Shown piece after piece: positions 54,924-63,962 of a stretch of 64,000 nucleotides of DNA. Positions within the stretch are counted from its first letter, which is position 1; each line of letters opens with the position of its first letter. The translations under genes and the position numbers were made by a program. This stretch comes from Oleiphilus sp. (GTDB taxonomy: Bacteria; Pseudomonadota; Gammaproteobacteria; Pseudomonadales; Oleiphilaceae): positions 38,086-102,085 of the forward strand of contig PZPK01000016.1 in assembly GCA_006212045.1 (NCBI GenBank), in the 5' to 3' direction. The notes beneath the pieces are model-generated. The model searched no databases. It was not told the DNA's origin and saw nothing but the letters and a program-made list of their open reading frames with translations.

Positions 54924-56134
54924 TACTTAACAATACCTCTTGTGTCAATCACGATTTTCTCACTAAGTTTTGCTGCCGAAAGTGATTTAAATGGTTCGTG
55001 ATCAACCAACACGAGAAGAATGTCGGCTCTTTCAATGGCTTCATCAAAGCTATAAAGATTAAATTCCTTATGCGCCTTGATGTTTGGTTCGCATACGATG
55101 ATCTCTCCGATATTTTCTTCAGCTAACTGTTTAGTGATCGCTAGTGCGGGTGACTCTCTAAGGTCATCAACATTGGCTTTAAACGCCAAGCCTAAACATG
55201 CGATAACCGGGTGTTTAAATCGTTCTGCTTTTTCTTTTACTTTACTGATGACCCATTGGGGCTTTGCATCGTTTACTTCTCGTGCCGCTCGAATTAGCTT
55301 AGACTGTTCCACATTGCGGTGGATTATAAACCAAGGGTCGACGGCGATGCAGTGACCGCCAACACCAGGACCAGGCTGAAGAATATTTACACGCGGATGG
55401 CGGTTTGCAAGCGAAATAAGCTCCCAAACATCGATATTTTCTCTGTCGCAAATCAATGAAAGTTCGTTCGCAAAGGCGATGTTCACATCTCGAAACGAGT
55501 TTTCCGTAAGTTTTGATAGCTCTGCAGTTTTGGCGGTTGTCTCGAAAACCTGTCCGCTAACAAACTCCTTATAAAACCTAGATGCGACCTTTGTCGACGC
55601 ATTGTTAATTCCACCTACGATGCGGTCATTCTGTACCAACTCGATAAGAATGCGGCCAGGTAACACACGCTCTGGACAATGCGCAACAAAAATATCTTGT
55701 GCGGTATTGTGGCCGTATTCCTGAAGTATGTCGGTGACTAAATCTGTTGTACCAACTGGACTGGTTGATTCGAGGATAACTAGGTTGCCTTTTTGCACGT
55801 ATGGCGCAATTGTTCGAGTGGCGTGTTCGACGTATGATAGATCGGGAACATGATTCTCTTTAAATGGGGTTGGCACCGCAATAATAAAAATATCCGCTTT
55901 ACAGGGTTCTAAGCTCGCTTTCAGATTGCCTGCATTAACTGCAGATTTAACAAGTAGGTCCAAATCAGGTTCAACAATATGAATCTTGCCTTGATTAATT
56001 GTGTCGACTATGTCTTTGGAGACATCAACGCCAGTTACTTGATAGCCTTTAGTGCCAAGTAATGACGCTGTGGGAAGACCAATATATCCAAGTCCTATGA
56101 CGCATATACTTTTCGTGCTGCAATCCATATCCAA
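54923..56134 (-). CDS. wecC: UDP-N-acetyl-D-mannosamine dehydrogenase
   Basis: A 403-residue UDP-sugar dehydrogenase oxidising UDP-ManNAc to UDP-ManNAcA in two NAD-dependent steps. [17 protein letters not shown] binds [12 protein letters not shown] and CPERVLPG follow, and the catalytic Cys lies in [15 protein letters not shown] near residue 257. The third domain ([15 protein letters not shown]) is complete. AAGGGAA lies before the ATG. Its product is a uronic acid that AsnB (42788) might amidate and that could be the site for the heparinase II/III protein. Confidence 0.96.
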   Translation of the reverse strand: MDMDCSTKSICVIGLGYIGLPTASLLGTKGYQVTGVDVSKDIVDTINQGKIHIVEPDLDLLVKSAVNAGNLKASLEPCKADIFIIAVPTPFKENHVPDLSYVEHATRTIAPYVQKGNLVILESTSPVGTTDLVTDILQEYGHNTAQDIFVAHCPERVLPGRILIELVQNDRIVGGINNASTKVASRFYKEFVSGQVFETTAKTAELSKLTENSFRDVNIAFANELSLICDRENIDVWELISLANRHPRVNILQPGPGVGGHCIAVDPWFIIHRNVEQSKLIRAAREVNDAKPQWVISKVKEKAERFKHPVIACLGLAFKANVDDLRESPALAITKQLAEENIGEIIVCEPNIKAHKEFNLYSFDEAIERADILLVLVDHEPFKSLSAAKLSEKIVIDTRGIVK

Positions 56135-56446
56135 AGTATTCCCTTAAAAGATGATGTTTGTAGGGGGGCTGGTTTCAATAGATTCTATGATTTTTTTGAG
56201 TCCGTTGTCGGGGTTTTTTGCGATTAAAAACTGAATAGAACTCGTAGTTAAAATCAATTCTATTCTGCCATCGTTGAGGGTATCGTACTAGGATTCTAAT
56301 CGGATTTTTGTTGATGGGCAGTAGTGGTAAGGATAACTTTAGCTGGCAATATATTATGGAGGCACTAGAATATCTATCTAGTTGGCGACCATGGCCAACA
56401 TGCACGGAAATTAGAACAAATTCATCGCTTCAAGGACCTTTACGAC
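56135..56446. other. Divergent wecC/pglF intergenic region
   Basis: 312 bp without a credible gene. It should hold the promoters of wecC (minus) and pglF (plus). It is AT-rich with several possible -10 words (for example TATATT and TATTAT near 56350), but none has a matching -35 I would defend. A G-rich run (GGGGGG) lies near 56164. Confidence 0.5.
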
Positions 56447-58438
56447 GTGCTATTAAACAGTTTGCTGCGCCTTCCTCGTTATCAAAAACGCCTCGTATCC
56501 CTGTTGTCTGACGCTACTTTTATCCCCTTGGCTCTCTGGCTGGCCTTCAGTTTGCGTCTGGATGAGATGTACATTCCGGCGGACAATCTGGTTTTGGCCG
56601 TCCTGACGATCACAATTCTGGCAAGCCTGTTCACGTTTGCGAAATTGGGCTTATACCGGGCGGTGATTCGCTACATGAGCAATCATGCCATGGTGGCCGT
56701 ATTTGCGGGCGTTTCAATATCCACCTTGGTGTTGGTGATCTCCAGTTTTCTATTACAGGCACCGGTGCCGCGTTCTGTTCCGGTCATTTACTGGTGCTTG
56801 GCAATGGTGTTTGTCGGTGGTTCCCGCATGTTGGCACGCTCTATGGTGCACAAGCGCGTCGTACGTCAGAAGGAACGGGTGGTGATTTATGGGGCGGGTA
56901 AGTCCGGTCTGCAGCTGAGTTCTATCCTGTTCCATGGTAAGGAACTTCAGCCTGCCGCTTTTATTGATGACAATCCTGCCTTGCAGGGCACGGTGCTGAA
57001 TGGTGTTCGAGTCTACGCCCCTGAAGAGTTTCCGCGTGTCATCGCTCGTTACAGTGCCAAGCGTGTGTTGCTGGCCCTGGGTCATGCGCCGCGTTCACAG
57101 CGCGCTTTGGTGATTCGCTTTCTGGAAACCTATCCGGTGCAGGTGCAGACCATGCCTGACATCAATGATGTCGTGTCCGGAAGGGCTAAAATCGAAGAAA
57201 TCCGCGATGTGGATATTGAAGACTTGCTTGGGCGGGACGAGGTCGCGCCGGACAAGTCCTTGTTGGCAGAATGTATCAACAAAAAGGTCGTTATGGTGAC
57301 CGGTGCCGGCGGGTCGATCGGTTCCGAGTTATGTCGCCAGATTGTGCGTCTGAAGCCAAGTAAGCTCATTCTGTTTGATTTGTCAGAGTTTGCGCTTTAC
57401 GAGATAGAGCAGGAGTTGCGGCGCACCATTCACCGCAAGGAGTTGAGTATTGAGCTGCATGCCTTGATGGGTTCTATCCAAAAGCAGCATCGCATGGAAG
57501 TGATCATGTCTTCATATGCTGTCGATACGGTTTACCATGCGGCTGCGTACAAGCATGTCCCTTTAGTGGAACACAACGTCATTGAAGGGGTGCGTAACAA
57601 TGTCTTTGGCACCTGGTATTGTGCGGAAGCGGCCATCAAGGCGAATGTTGAAACCTTTGTATTGATCTCGACCGATAAGGCCGTGCGCCCAACCAATGTG
57701 ATGGGGGCGTCCAAACGCATGGCTGAGCTGGTGCTGCAGGGCCTGGCGCAGCGTCAGTCTCGCACCCGCTTCTGCATGGTGCGCTTTGGCAATGTGCTGG
57801 GGTCTTCCGGTTCTGTCGTCCCCCTGTTTCGAAAACAGATTCTGGAAGGCGGGCCTGTCACGGTGACCCATCCCGAAATTACCCGCTATTTTATGACCAT
57901 CCCGGAAGCCGCATTGCTGGTGCTCCAGGCCGGATCGATGGGCGAGGGTGGCGAAGTCTTTTTGCTTGATATGGGCGAAGCCGTCAAGATTGCGGATTTG
58001 GCCGAGAAGCTGGTGCGTCTGATGGGGCTTGAGGTGAAAACGCCCGATAACCCTGAGGGTGAGATAGAAATTCAGTACACCGGGCTGCGTCCGGGTGAAA
58101 AACTGTATGAGGAGTTGCTAATCGGTAACGAGCCCAAGCAGACGGTCCACCCAAGAATCATGAAAGGGCGAGAGATTGCATTGGTTTGGGACGAGGTCAA
58201 AGTGTTTCTGGATGAAATTGACCGTTTGAGTGGCGAGTTTGATTGTGAAGGCGTCAGGGATACGCTTTTACGCGCGCCCTTGGGTTATAAGCCCATGAAC
58301 GGTTTGGACGATCTGGTCTGGAACAAGAATAACCGCGATGAAACGCCTACAAAAGACAAGTCGCTTATGCCAGCCAATGAGCCAGCGGAAGACGCTGCAG
58401 CGCTGGTTGACGCGACGGATGTTACGCGTCTGGCCTGA
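56447..58438 (+). CDS. pglF: UDP-GlcNAc 4,6-dehydratase, PglF/WbpM-like
   Basis: A 663-residue membrane enzyme starting at a GTG with AAGGA ten bases upstream. Four N-terminal helices (about residues 15-120) are followed by a CoA-binding-like Rossmann domain (VVIYGAGKSG near 147) and the catalytic SDR domain (MVTGAGGSIGSEL near 284, ISTDKAVRPTNVMGASKRMAE near 407), as in PglF/WbpM/CapD. It converts UDP-GlcNAc to the 4-keto-6-deoxy sugar for diacetylbacillosamine. Its PglE, PglD and PglC partners lie 3-5 kb upstream, separated by wecBC. The C-terminal tail after residue 640 is acidic and poorly conserved. Confidence 0.93.
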   Translation: MLLNSLLRLPRYQKRLVSLLSDATFIPLALWLAFSLRLDEMYIPADNLVLAVLTITILASLFTFAKLGLYRAVIRYMSNHAMVAVFAGVSISTLVLVISSFLLQAPVPRSVPVIYWCLAMVFVGGSRMLARSMVHKRVVRQKERVVIYGAGKSGLQLSSILFHGKELQPAAFIDDNPALQGTVLNGVRVYAPEEFPRVIARYSAKRVLLALGHAPRSQRALVIRFLETYPVQVQTMPDINDVVSGRAKIEEIRDVDIEDLLGRDEVAPDKSLLAECINKKVVMVTGAGGSIGSELCRQIVRLKPSKLILFDLSEFALYEIEQELRRTIHRKELSIELHALMGSIQKQHRMEVIMSSYAVDTVYHAAAYKHVPLVEHNVIEGVRNNVFGTWYCAEAAIKANVETFVLISTDKAVRPTNVMGASKRMAELVLQGLAQRQSRTRFCMVRFGNVLGSSGSVVPLFRKQILEGGPVTVTHPEITRYFMTIPEAALLVLQAGSMGEGGEVFLLDMGEAVKIADLAEKLVRLMGLEVKTPDNPEGEIEIQYTGLRPGEKLYEELLIGNEPKQTVHPRIMKGREIALVWDEVKVFLDEIDRLSGEFDCEGVRDTLLRAPLGYKPMNGLDDLVWNKNNRDETPTKDKSLMPANEPAEDAAALVDATDVTRLA

Positions 58439-58521
58439 TGCAGCTGAAAGTATAGGTTCGAGTTCGGTTTTCCCTTCCCGGAAGTTATCGCGAGCGCAGT
58501 CAGGCGCCCATCAGGAAACGA

Positions 58522-59004
58522 TTATTTTCGCTTGGGCACACGCACAATTTTGGTGTCCGAAAAGATGCAGTGCCAAGTCCTGTCCTGCTTGTCAAACAGC
58601 ATCCAGACATAGCCCAGCCCGAAACACGCGATTGAAACGCCAGCCATAAAAAAACGCATGAGTGCCTGCATCCAGCGGATGGATGTACCTTCTTCAGTCT
58701 GCACGCGAATGTGCCATACCTGCATGCCAAGCGTCTGCCCGGTTCGGGTCCAGAAATAGCCGAAAAACAAAAACAGCGTGATAAACAGCACGGACGACAG
58801 CAGTGGGTCATGAATCGTTTGGCCCGCATCATTCATCGCCTTATAGGCTTCAGAACCAATAACGGCTTTTTGAATCATCATGTAAACGCCGGTAGTCACC
58901 ATCAACAGTGCGATGCAAAGCAGGCTGTCGTAAAACATGGCCGCGAGCCTTCTTAACAGGGTCGCTTTTTCCAGCGCCTCTTCTTTTTCCGGAAAAACAA
59001 ACAT
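58522..59004 (-). CDS. RDD-family membrane protein
   Basis: A 160-residue protein; I take the ATG at 59004 (MFVFPEKEE) as start. The RDD-type first helix begins with LLRRLAAMFYDSLL near residue 18, a second helix is near 65-85, and the TGQTLGMQVWHIRV block and a third helix near 120-140 follow. RDD proteins are small membrane proteins of mostly unknown function, some linked to ion transport. It is convergent with pglF and divergent from alaS. Confidence 0.85.
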   Translation of the reverse strand: MFVFPEKEEALEKATLLRRLAAMFYDSLLCIALLMVTTGVYMMIQKAVIGSEAYKAMNDAGQTIHDPLLSSVLFITLFLFFGYFWTRTGQTLGMQVWHIRVQTEEGTSIRWMQALMRFFMAGVSIACFGLGYVWMLFDKQDRTWHCIFSDTKIVRVPKRK

Positions 59005-59205
59005 AATGCGAATCTGCTCAATTTGAGGAGGGGGCAAACTATCGTAAAAAATCCTGCTTGTCGAGCTGCCGAAGGGCCAAGAAATTGAGGTATTCGGCCT
59101 TGTCTGCGGTTTTCAGGCTGGGGATTTATGGTAGAGTACGTTCTCTTTTTTTGGGGAAAGGCCAATACAGCTGCCTTGGTGATTTAATTCTGGTGATCGC
59201 GTTAT

Positions 59206-61803
59206 ATGAATACTGCTGAAATTCGTGAAAAATTTTTGGACTATTTTGCCCGAAACGGGCATCAAAGGGTAGATAGCAGCTCGCTGGTGCCTGCGGATGA
59301 TCCTACTCTGCTGTTCACCAATGCCGGTATGAACCAGTTCAAGGATGTCTTCCTGGGCAAGGAGCAACGCAACTACGTGCGCGCGACCACTTCGCAGAAA
59401 TGTGTCCGGGCAGGCGGCAAGCACAATGACCTGGACAATGTTGGCTACACCGCGCGCCACCATACTTTTTTCGAGATGCTGGGTAACTTCAGTTTTGGTG
59501 ATTACTTTAAATCCGAGGCTATCCGCTTTGCCTGGGAATTCCTCACTGTCGAGCTCGGGCTTCCTGCAGAGAGGCTTTGGGTGACGGTATATAAAGATGA
59601 CAAGGAAGCCGAGGAAATCTGGTTCAATGACATCGGCATTGATCAATCCCGTTTTTCCAGATTGGGCGAGAAGGATAACTTCTGGGCCATGGGTGACACC
59701 GGTCCGTGCGGTCCCTGTACCGAAATATTTTTCGATCATGGCGAAGACGTCGAAGGTGATCCTCCCGGTGGTCCCAATGATGACGGTGATCGGTATATAG
59801 AGATCTGGAATCTGGTCTTTATGCAATACAACCGCACAGCCGATGGTGAATTACATAACTTGCCCAAACCCTCTGTCGATACCGGCATGGGGCTGGAGCG
59901 CATCGCCGCAGTGATTCAAAAGGTGCATAGCAATTATGAGATCGACCTGTTCCAGAATCTGCTGAAAGCCGCGTCAGAATGTTTGGGTGGTGTTTCGATT
60001 GAAGAGAAGTCATTAAGGGTGATTGCCGATCACATCAGATCCGCAGTGTTTTTGATCAGCGATGGCGTGATGCCCTCCAATGAAAGTCGGGGCTACACGC
60101 TACGCCGTATTATTCGCCGCGCTGTTCGCCATGGCAATAAGCTGGGTGCCACAGAACCCTTCTTTTACAAGCTGGTCAGTGCCTTGGTCGCCGAGATGGG
60201 TGACGCTTATCCGGAGCTCAAGACAGCGCAACCTCAGGTCGAGAAAATCCTTTTGCAGGAAGAAGAGCAGTTTGCCCGTACGCTCGATAAGGGCATGCGA
60301 CTGTTGGAGCAGGACATTGCCGATTTAAATGGGAGTGTCATCCCAGGTTCTACCATTTTTACCCTTTATGACACCTATGGGTTTCCTGTCGACCTGACCA
60401 ATGATATTGCGCGTGAACGTAACCTGACTTTGGATTACGAGGGTTTTGAGGCCGAAATGGAAGCCCAGCGAGAACGGGCGCGTTCGGCCAGTAAATTTAA
60501 CGTTGATTATAACGAAGGCGCCAGTGTCGAGGGCGAGGTCGAGTTTCTGGGCTATGAAAAACTCGCTGCTGAAAGCCAGGTGGTGGCGATTGTTGGCGGA
60601 AAAGAAACTGATCGCGTGTCAGCGGGTGAGTCCTGTGCCATTGCGCTGGATCGCACGCCATTTTATGCAGAGTCCGGCGGACAGGCGGGTGATACTGGTG
60701 TGATTTCATGGAAGGGCGGCCGTTTTCTGGTCAAAGATACTCAGAAAGAGGGCGCGCAATTTCTGCACCTGGGCGAAGTGCTGGAGGGCAGTCTTTCTGT
60801 GGGCGAATCGGTCAGCACCCGGGTCGATGCGCGCAAACGTTCGGCAACGGCACTGAATCATTCCGCGACGCATCTATTGCACGCCGCATTGCGCAAGGTG
60901 CTGGGTGAGCATGTTGTGCAAAAAGGCTCGTTGGTAAATGAGGAGCGCTTGCGTTTCGACTTTGCTCATTTTGAGGCGGTCTCGCCTGAGCAGCTTCAAA
61001 CGATCGAGCGTATGGTCAACGAGCAGATCCGGGCAAATACCGAAGTGCAAACCACGCTCACAGATATGGAAAGCGCTAAAGCCATGGGCGCGATGGCGCT
61101 GTTTGGAGAAAAGTACGGGGAAAATGTACGGGTACTCTCCATGGGGCAGGACAGTTTTTCGGTTGAATTATGTGGCGGAACGCATGTGCAGCGTACAGGG
61201 GATATCGGAAGTTTCGTGTTGATCTCCGAGGGTGGGATTTCTGCCGGGGTGCGCCGTATCGAAGGTTTGACCGGGCAGGGCGCTGAGGAATGGTTACGAG
61301 CTGCCGTGCTGCAAACCAAAGAGGCAGCTCAGATGCTTAAATGTAATCGGGACAAATTACTGGAAAAGCTGACGGCGCAGCTGGATAAAACCCGTAGCCT
61401 GGAAAAAGAGCTCGAGCAGTTGAAATCCAAGGCCGCATCCTCTGCCGGAGCGGATCTGGCGCAGCAGGCAGAAGAGGTTGGTGGAATCAAGGTGGTGGCA
61501 GCCAGCCTGGAAGGGATGGATCGAAAGGCCCTGATGGACGCGGTAGATAAACTGAAAAACCAGTTGGGGGAAGCGGTTGTGCTGCTGGCATCAGTTGAGG
61601 ATGAGAAGGTTGTTCTGATCGCTGGTGTGAGTAAACCGGTCTCTTCAAGGTTCCCGGCCGGTGACCTGATGAAAACCATTGCCAGTGAGCTCGGTGGCAA
61701 AGGTGGAGGGCGACCGGATATGGCGCAGGGTGGCGGTACGGATGCCGCGAAATTGCCCGAAGCGCTGAAAAAGGTTCGAGTCTGGGTAGAAAACAGGCTA
61801 TAA
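59206..61803 (+). CDS. alaS: Alanyl-tRNA synthetase
   Basis: An 865-residue class II synthetase charging tRNA-Ala. The N-terminal catalytic core has [24 protein letters not shown] and [13 protein letters not shown]. The editing domain has [11 protein letters not shown], with CGGTHV supplying the zinc Cys/His. The C-terminal oligomerisation/C-Ala domain ends with [12 protein letters not shown]. Length is normal. It is followed by lysC with a short gap, as in Pseudomonas. Confidence 0.98.
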   Translation: MNTAEIREKFLDYFARNGHQRVDSSSLVPADDPTLLFTNAGMNQFKDVFLGKEQRNYVRATTSQKCVRAGGKHNDLDNVGYTARHHTFFEMLGNFSFGDYFKSEAIRFAWEFLTVELGLPAERLWVTVYKDDKEAEEIWFNDIGIDQSRFSRLGEKDNFWAMGDTGPCGPCTEIFFDHGEDVEGDPPGGPNDDGDRYIEIWNLVFMQYNRTADGELHNLPKPSVDTGMGLERIAAVIQKVHSNYEIDLFQNLLKAASECLGGVSIEEKSLRVIADHIRSAVFLISDGVMPSNESRGYTLRRIIRRAVRHGNKLGATEPFFYKLVSALVAEMGDAYPELKTAQPQVEKILLQEEEQFARTLDKGMRLLEQDIADLNGSVIPGSTIFTLYDTYGFPVDLTNDIARERNLTLDYEGFEAEMEAQRERARSASKFNVDYNEGASVEGEVEFLGYEKLAAESQVVAIVGGKETDRVSAGESCAIALDRTPFYAESGGQAGDTGVISWKGGRFLVKDTQKEGAQFLHLGEVLEGSLSVGESVSTRVDARKRSATALNHSATHLLHAALRKVLGEHVVQKGSLVNEERLRFDFAHFEAVSPEQLQTIERMVNEQIRANTEVQTTLTDMESAKAMGAMALFGEKYGENVRVLSMGQDSFSVELCGGTHVQRTGDIGSFVLISEGGISAGVRRIEGLTGQGAEEWLRAAVLQTKEAAQMLKCNRDKLLEKLTAQLDKTRSLEKELEQLKSKAASSAGADLAQQAEEVGGIKVVAASLEGMDRKALMDAVDKLKNQLGEAVVLLASVEDEKVVLIAGVSKPVSSRFPAGDLMKTIASELGGKGGGRPDMAQGGGTDAAKLPEALKKVRVWVENRL

Positions 61804-61804
61804 T
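61775..61804 (+). promoter_or_regulatory. Putative sigma-70 promoter of lysC
   Basis: TATAAT at 61799-61804 overlaps the alaS stop codon and is followed by the GC-rich start CGCGCGCC. TTCGAG at 61775-61780 is a weak -35 with an 18-bp spacer. It would start transcription about 45 bases before lysC. Confidence 0.45.
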
Positions 61805-61855
61805 CGCGCGCCTTTTTGAGCGTAGATTCATTTTATGGGTGATAGGAAAGGCTAG

Positions 61856-63091
61856 ATGGCACTGTTGGTTCAAAAATTTGGTGGTACTTCAGTTGGCACA
61901 GTCGAACGCATTGAAGCGGTAGCAGACAAGGTTAAGGCTTTCAGGGAGCGCGGCGACGATGTGGTGGTAGTGGTTTCCGCGATGAGTGGCGAGACCAATC
62001 GACTGATCGGTTTGGCGCAGGCCATTATGGAAGAACCCACGCCGAGGGAAATGGATGTGCTGGTATCTACCGGAGAGCAGGTCACCATCGCCTTACTGAG
62101 CATGGCCTTGAACAAGCGGGGTTGCGAGGCGCGTTCCTATACGGGTGCTCAGGTACATATCAAGACAGATAGCGCGCACATGAAAGCACGTATTCTGGAA
62201 ATCGATGAAAACAAAATGCGCGCCGATATCGAAGCTGGCCGCGTGATTGTTGTCGCGGGATTCCAGGGTGTGGACGAGCAGGGCAATATCACCACGCTTG
62301 GCCGTGGAGGTTCGGACACCACGGCTGTGGCACTGGCCGCTGCCCTGAAAGCAGATGAGTGTCAAATCTATACCGATGTTGACGGGGTCTACACTACCGA
62401 CCCTCGTGTGGTAGATGACGCACGTCGAATGGAAAAAGTGACCTTCGAAGAAATGATCGAAATGGCGAGTCTGGGGTCTAAGGTATTACAGATTCGCGCT
62501 GTAGAGTTTGCCGGAAAGTACGATGTACCGTTGCGGGTGCTGTCGAGTTTTGAGGACGGCCCCGGAACTTTGATTACGACAGAGGATAATGACAGTATGG
62601 AACAGCCCCTCGTTTCAGGTATTGCGTTTAATCGTGATGAGGCCAAGCTGACCCTGTTGGGTGTGCCGGATATTCCGGGCATTGCCTCCAAAATTTTGCG
62701 TCCGATCAGTGAAGACAATATTGAAGTCGATATGATTGTGCAGAATGTGGGTCTGGATAAGAAGACGGATTTTACCTTTACCGTGCATCGTAATGATTAC
62801 AAGCGCGCCAAGGCGATTCTGGACAGAATCTGCGAAGAACTGGGTGCTCAGGAATGTGTCGGCGACAATGATATTGCCAAGGTTTCGATTGTAGGGGTCG
62901 GAATGCGTTCCCATGCCGGAGTGGCGACCAAGATGTTTGATGCCTTGTCCGAAGAAGGCATCAATATACAGATGATCTCCACCTCGGAAATTAAAATCTC
63001 GGTGGTGATCGATGAGAAATATCTCGAGCTGGCTGTGCGAAACCTGCATAGCGCGTTTGAGTTAGAGAAAGCAGGGAATGGCCCGGAGTAA
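61856..63091 (+). CDS. lysC: Aspartate kinase
   Basis: A 411-residue monofunctional aspartokinase, first step of the lysine/threonine/methionine/diaminopimelate pathway. The kinase domain starts VQKFGGTSVGTVERI, with VVSAMSGETNRLI, GRGGSDTTAVALAAAL and TDVDGVYTTDPR. Two ACT domains fill the C-terminal 150 residues (DIPGIASKILRPISEDNIEVDMI and GVATKMFDALSEEGINIQMIS). These bind the feedback-inhibiting amino acids. The gene lies in the conserved alaS-lysC-csrA order. Confidence 0.97.
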   Translation: MALLVQKFGGTSVGTVERIEAVADKVKAFRERGDDVVVVVSAMSGETNRLIGLAQAIMEEPTPREMDVLVSTGEQVTIALLSMALNKRGCEARSYTGAQVHIKTDSAHMKARILEIDENKMRADIEAGRVIVVAGFQGVDEQGNITTLGRGGSDTTAVALAAALKADECQIYTDVDGVYTTDPRVVDDARRMEKVTFEEMIEMASLGSKVLQIRAVEFAGKYDVPLRVLSSFEDGPGTLITTEDNDSMEQPLVSGIAFNRDEAKLTLLGVPDIPGIASKILRPISEDNIEVDMIVQNVGLDKKTDFTFTVHRNDYKRAKAILDRICEELGAQECVGDNDIAKVSIVGVGMRSHAGVATKMFDALSEEGINIQMISTSEIKISVVIDEKYLELAVRNLHSAFELEKAGNGPE

Positions 63092-63263
63092 GCAGATCAC
63101 CGGAGCCGGTTATCATCATGAAGGATGAATTCACAACTAATTAAAACAAATGCCTTTCTTTTTATGGAATTTGGACAATACTGCTGTTGTGAGATCGAGC
63201 CTGTAAGCATTTTGCATTCAGGTATTTCATAGTTGGAAGGGTTGTAAGGGTAAGGAGCTAAAC

Positions 63264-63455
63264 ATGCTTATATTGACGCGACGTGTAGGTGAGACGTTGA
63301 TGGTGGGTGATGACGTCACGGTCACAGTCTTGGGAGTCAAGGGAAATCAGGTGCGCATTGGTGTAAATGCCCCCAAAGATGTCTCTGTCCATCGGGAAGA
63401 AATCTACCAGAGAATCCAAAAAGAAAAGTCCGAAGCACAGCAATCTGGTGAATAA
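63264..63455 (+). CDS. csrA: Carbon storage regulator CsrA/RsmA
   Basis: A 63-residue RNA-binding homodimer that regulates translation by binding GGA motifs in mRNA leaders. [22 protein letters not shown] opens the first strands, and [19 protein letters not shown] carries the conserved Arg of the RNA-binding face. AAGGAG lies seven bases before the ATG. The C-terminal tail is short. A 172-bp gap after lysC probably holds its own promoter, though no box is clear by eye. Confidence 0.97.
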   Translation: MLILTRRVGETLMVGDDVTVTVLGVKGNQVRIGVNAPKDVSVHREEIYQRIQKEKSEAQQSGE

Positions 63456-63499
63456 ATAACCGTTCAAGAAACACTGAAAAAATAAAATGAACGCGGCTC

Positions 63500-63527
63500 T
63501 TTGCATTTAAAATTAGTGTGGTATGAT
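63500..63527 (+). promoter_or_regulatory. Promoter of the tRNA-Ser/tRNA-Arg operon
   Basis: TTTGCA (63500-63505) and TATGAT (63522-63527) are 16 bp apart, followed by the GC-rich discriminator ACGCCGCG typical of stringently controlled stable-RNA promoters. Transcription would start a few bases before the tRNA-Ser gene. Confidence 0.6.
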
Positions 63528-63541
63528 ACGCCGCGTTTTCA

Positions 63542-63631
63542 GGAGAGATGGCCGAGAGGCTGAAGGCGCACCCCTGCTAAGGGTGTATGGGTTTACGCCC
63601 ATCGAGGGTTCGAATCCCTCTCTCTCCGCCA
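63542..63631 (+). tRNA. tRNA-Ser (anticodon GCT)
   Basis: A 90-base type II tRNA. The acceptor GGAGAGA pairs with TCTCTCC, the anticodon loop is CTGCTAA, a long variable arm is present as in all tRNA-Ser, the T-loop is TTCGAAT and CCA is encoded. It reads AGC/AGU codons. Confidence 0.96.
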
Positions 63632-63649
63632 TCGAAATCTAAAGTTCAA

Positions 63650-63726
63650 GCGGCTGTAGCTCAGCTGGATAGAGTACCTGGCTACGAACCAGGCGGTCGG
63701 AGGTTCGAATCCTCCCAGCCGCGCCA
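63650..63726 (+). tRNA. tRNA-Arg (anticodon ACG)
   Basis: A 77-base tRNA with acceptor GCGGCTG/CAGCCGC, D-arm AGCTCAGCTGGATAGAGTA, anticodon loop CTACGAA and encoded CCA. The A34 is normally deaminated to inosine to read CGU, CGC and CGA. It lies 18 bases after tRNA-Ser. Confidence 0.96.
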
Positions 63727-63755
63727 ACTTTAGTCGATCGATATAGCGGTTTTCT

Positions 63756-63832
63756 GCGGCTGTAGCTCAGCTGGATAGAGTATCTGGCTTCGAACCAGGT
63801 GGTCGCAGGTTCGAATCCTGCCAGCCGCGCCA
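63756..63832 (+). tRNA. tRNA-Arg (anticodon TCG)
   Basis: A 77-base tRNA sharing its acceptor and most of its body with the preceding tRNA-Arg, but with anticodon loop CTTCGAA. It arose by duplication of its neighbour followed by anticodon change (compare CCTGGCTACGAACCAGG with TCTGGCTTCGAACCAGG). An encoded U34 tRNA for CGA/CGG beside an ACG tRNA is uncommon. CCA is encoded, and a terminator follows directly. Confidence 0.93.
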
Positions 63833-63851
63833 AATACAAAAGAACCACCCT
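63814..63851 (+). repeat. Direct repeat over tRNA-Arg 3' end, copy 1
   Basis: The last 19 bases of tRNA-Arg(TCG), from the T-loop through CCA, plus the first bases of its terminator are repeated exactly at 63963-64000, 149 bp downstream. Duplications of a tRNA 3' end are typical of integration sites of tyrosine recombinases. Confidence 0.9.
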
Positions 63852-63872
63852 TGCGGTGGTTTTTTTGTATTT
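63833..63872 (+). terminator. Intrinsic terminator of the tRNA operon
   Basis: ACCACC (63844-63849) pairs with GGTGGT (63855-63860), followed by a run of seven T. AAATACAAAA before the stem can pair with TTTTGTATTT after it, giving a long, symmetric hairpin active in both directions. Confidence 0.92.
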
Positions 63873-63898
63873 GCGTTGGGTAGAAAGCATGAGAACCT

Positions 63899-63962
63899 GT
63901 TCGATTGGAGCGCAGCGACAAGACGGCCAAAGGCCGCCCCGAAGGGGAGAGCGAAGCGAATC
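63899..63962. repeat. Hairpin-rich spacer between tRNA 3'-end copies
   Basis: GC-rich sequence with adjacent short hairpins (GGCC-AAA-GGCC and CCCC-GAA-GGGG) flanked by the similar words GAGCGCAGCGA and GAGCGAAGCGA. No gene is visible. It looks like a small repeat unit or integration remnant. Confidence 0.5.

Noticed and set aside
59113..59826. 237-codon minus-strand frame opposite the start of alaS
   Set aside because: It lies antisense to the highly conserved alaS catalytic core and has no family features.
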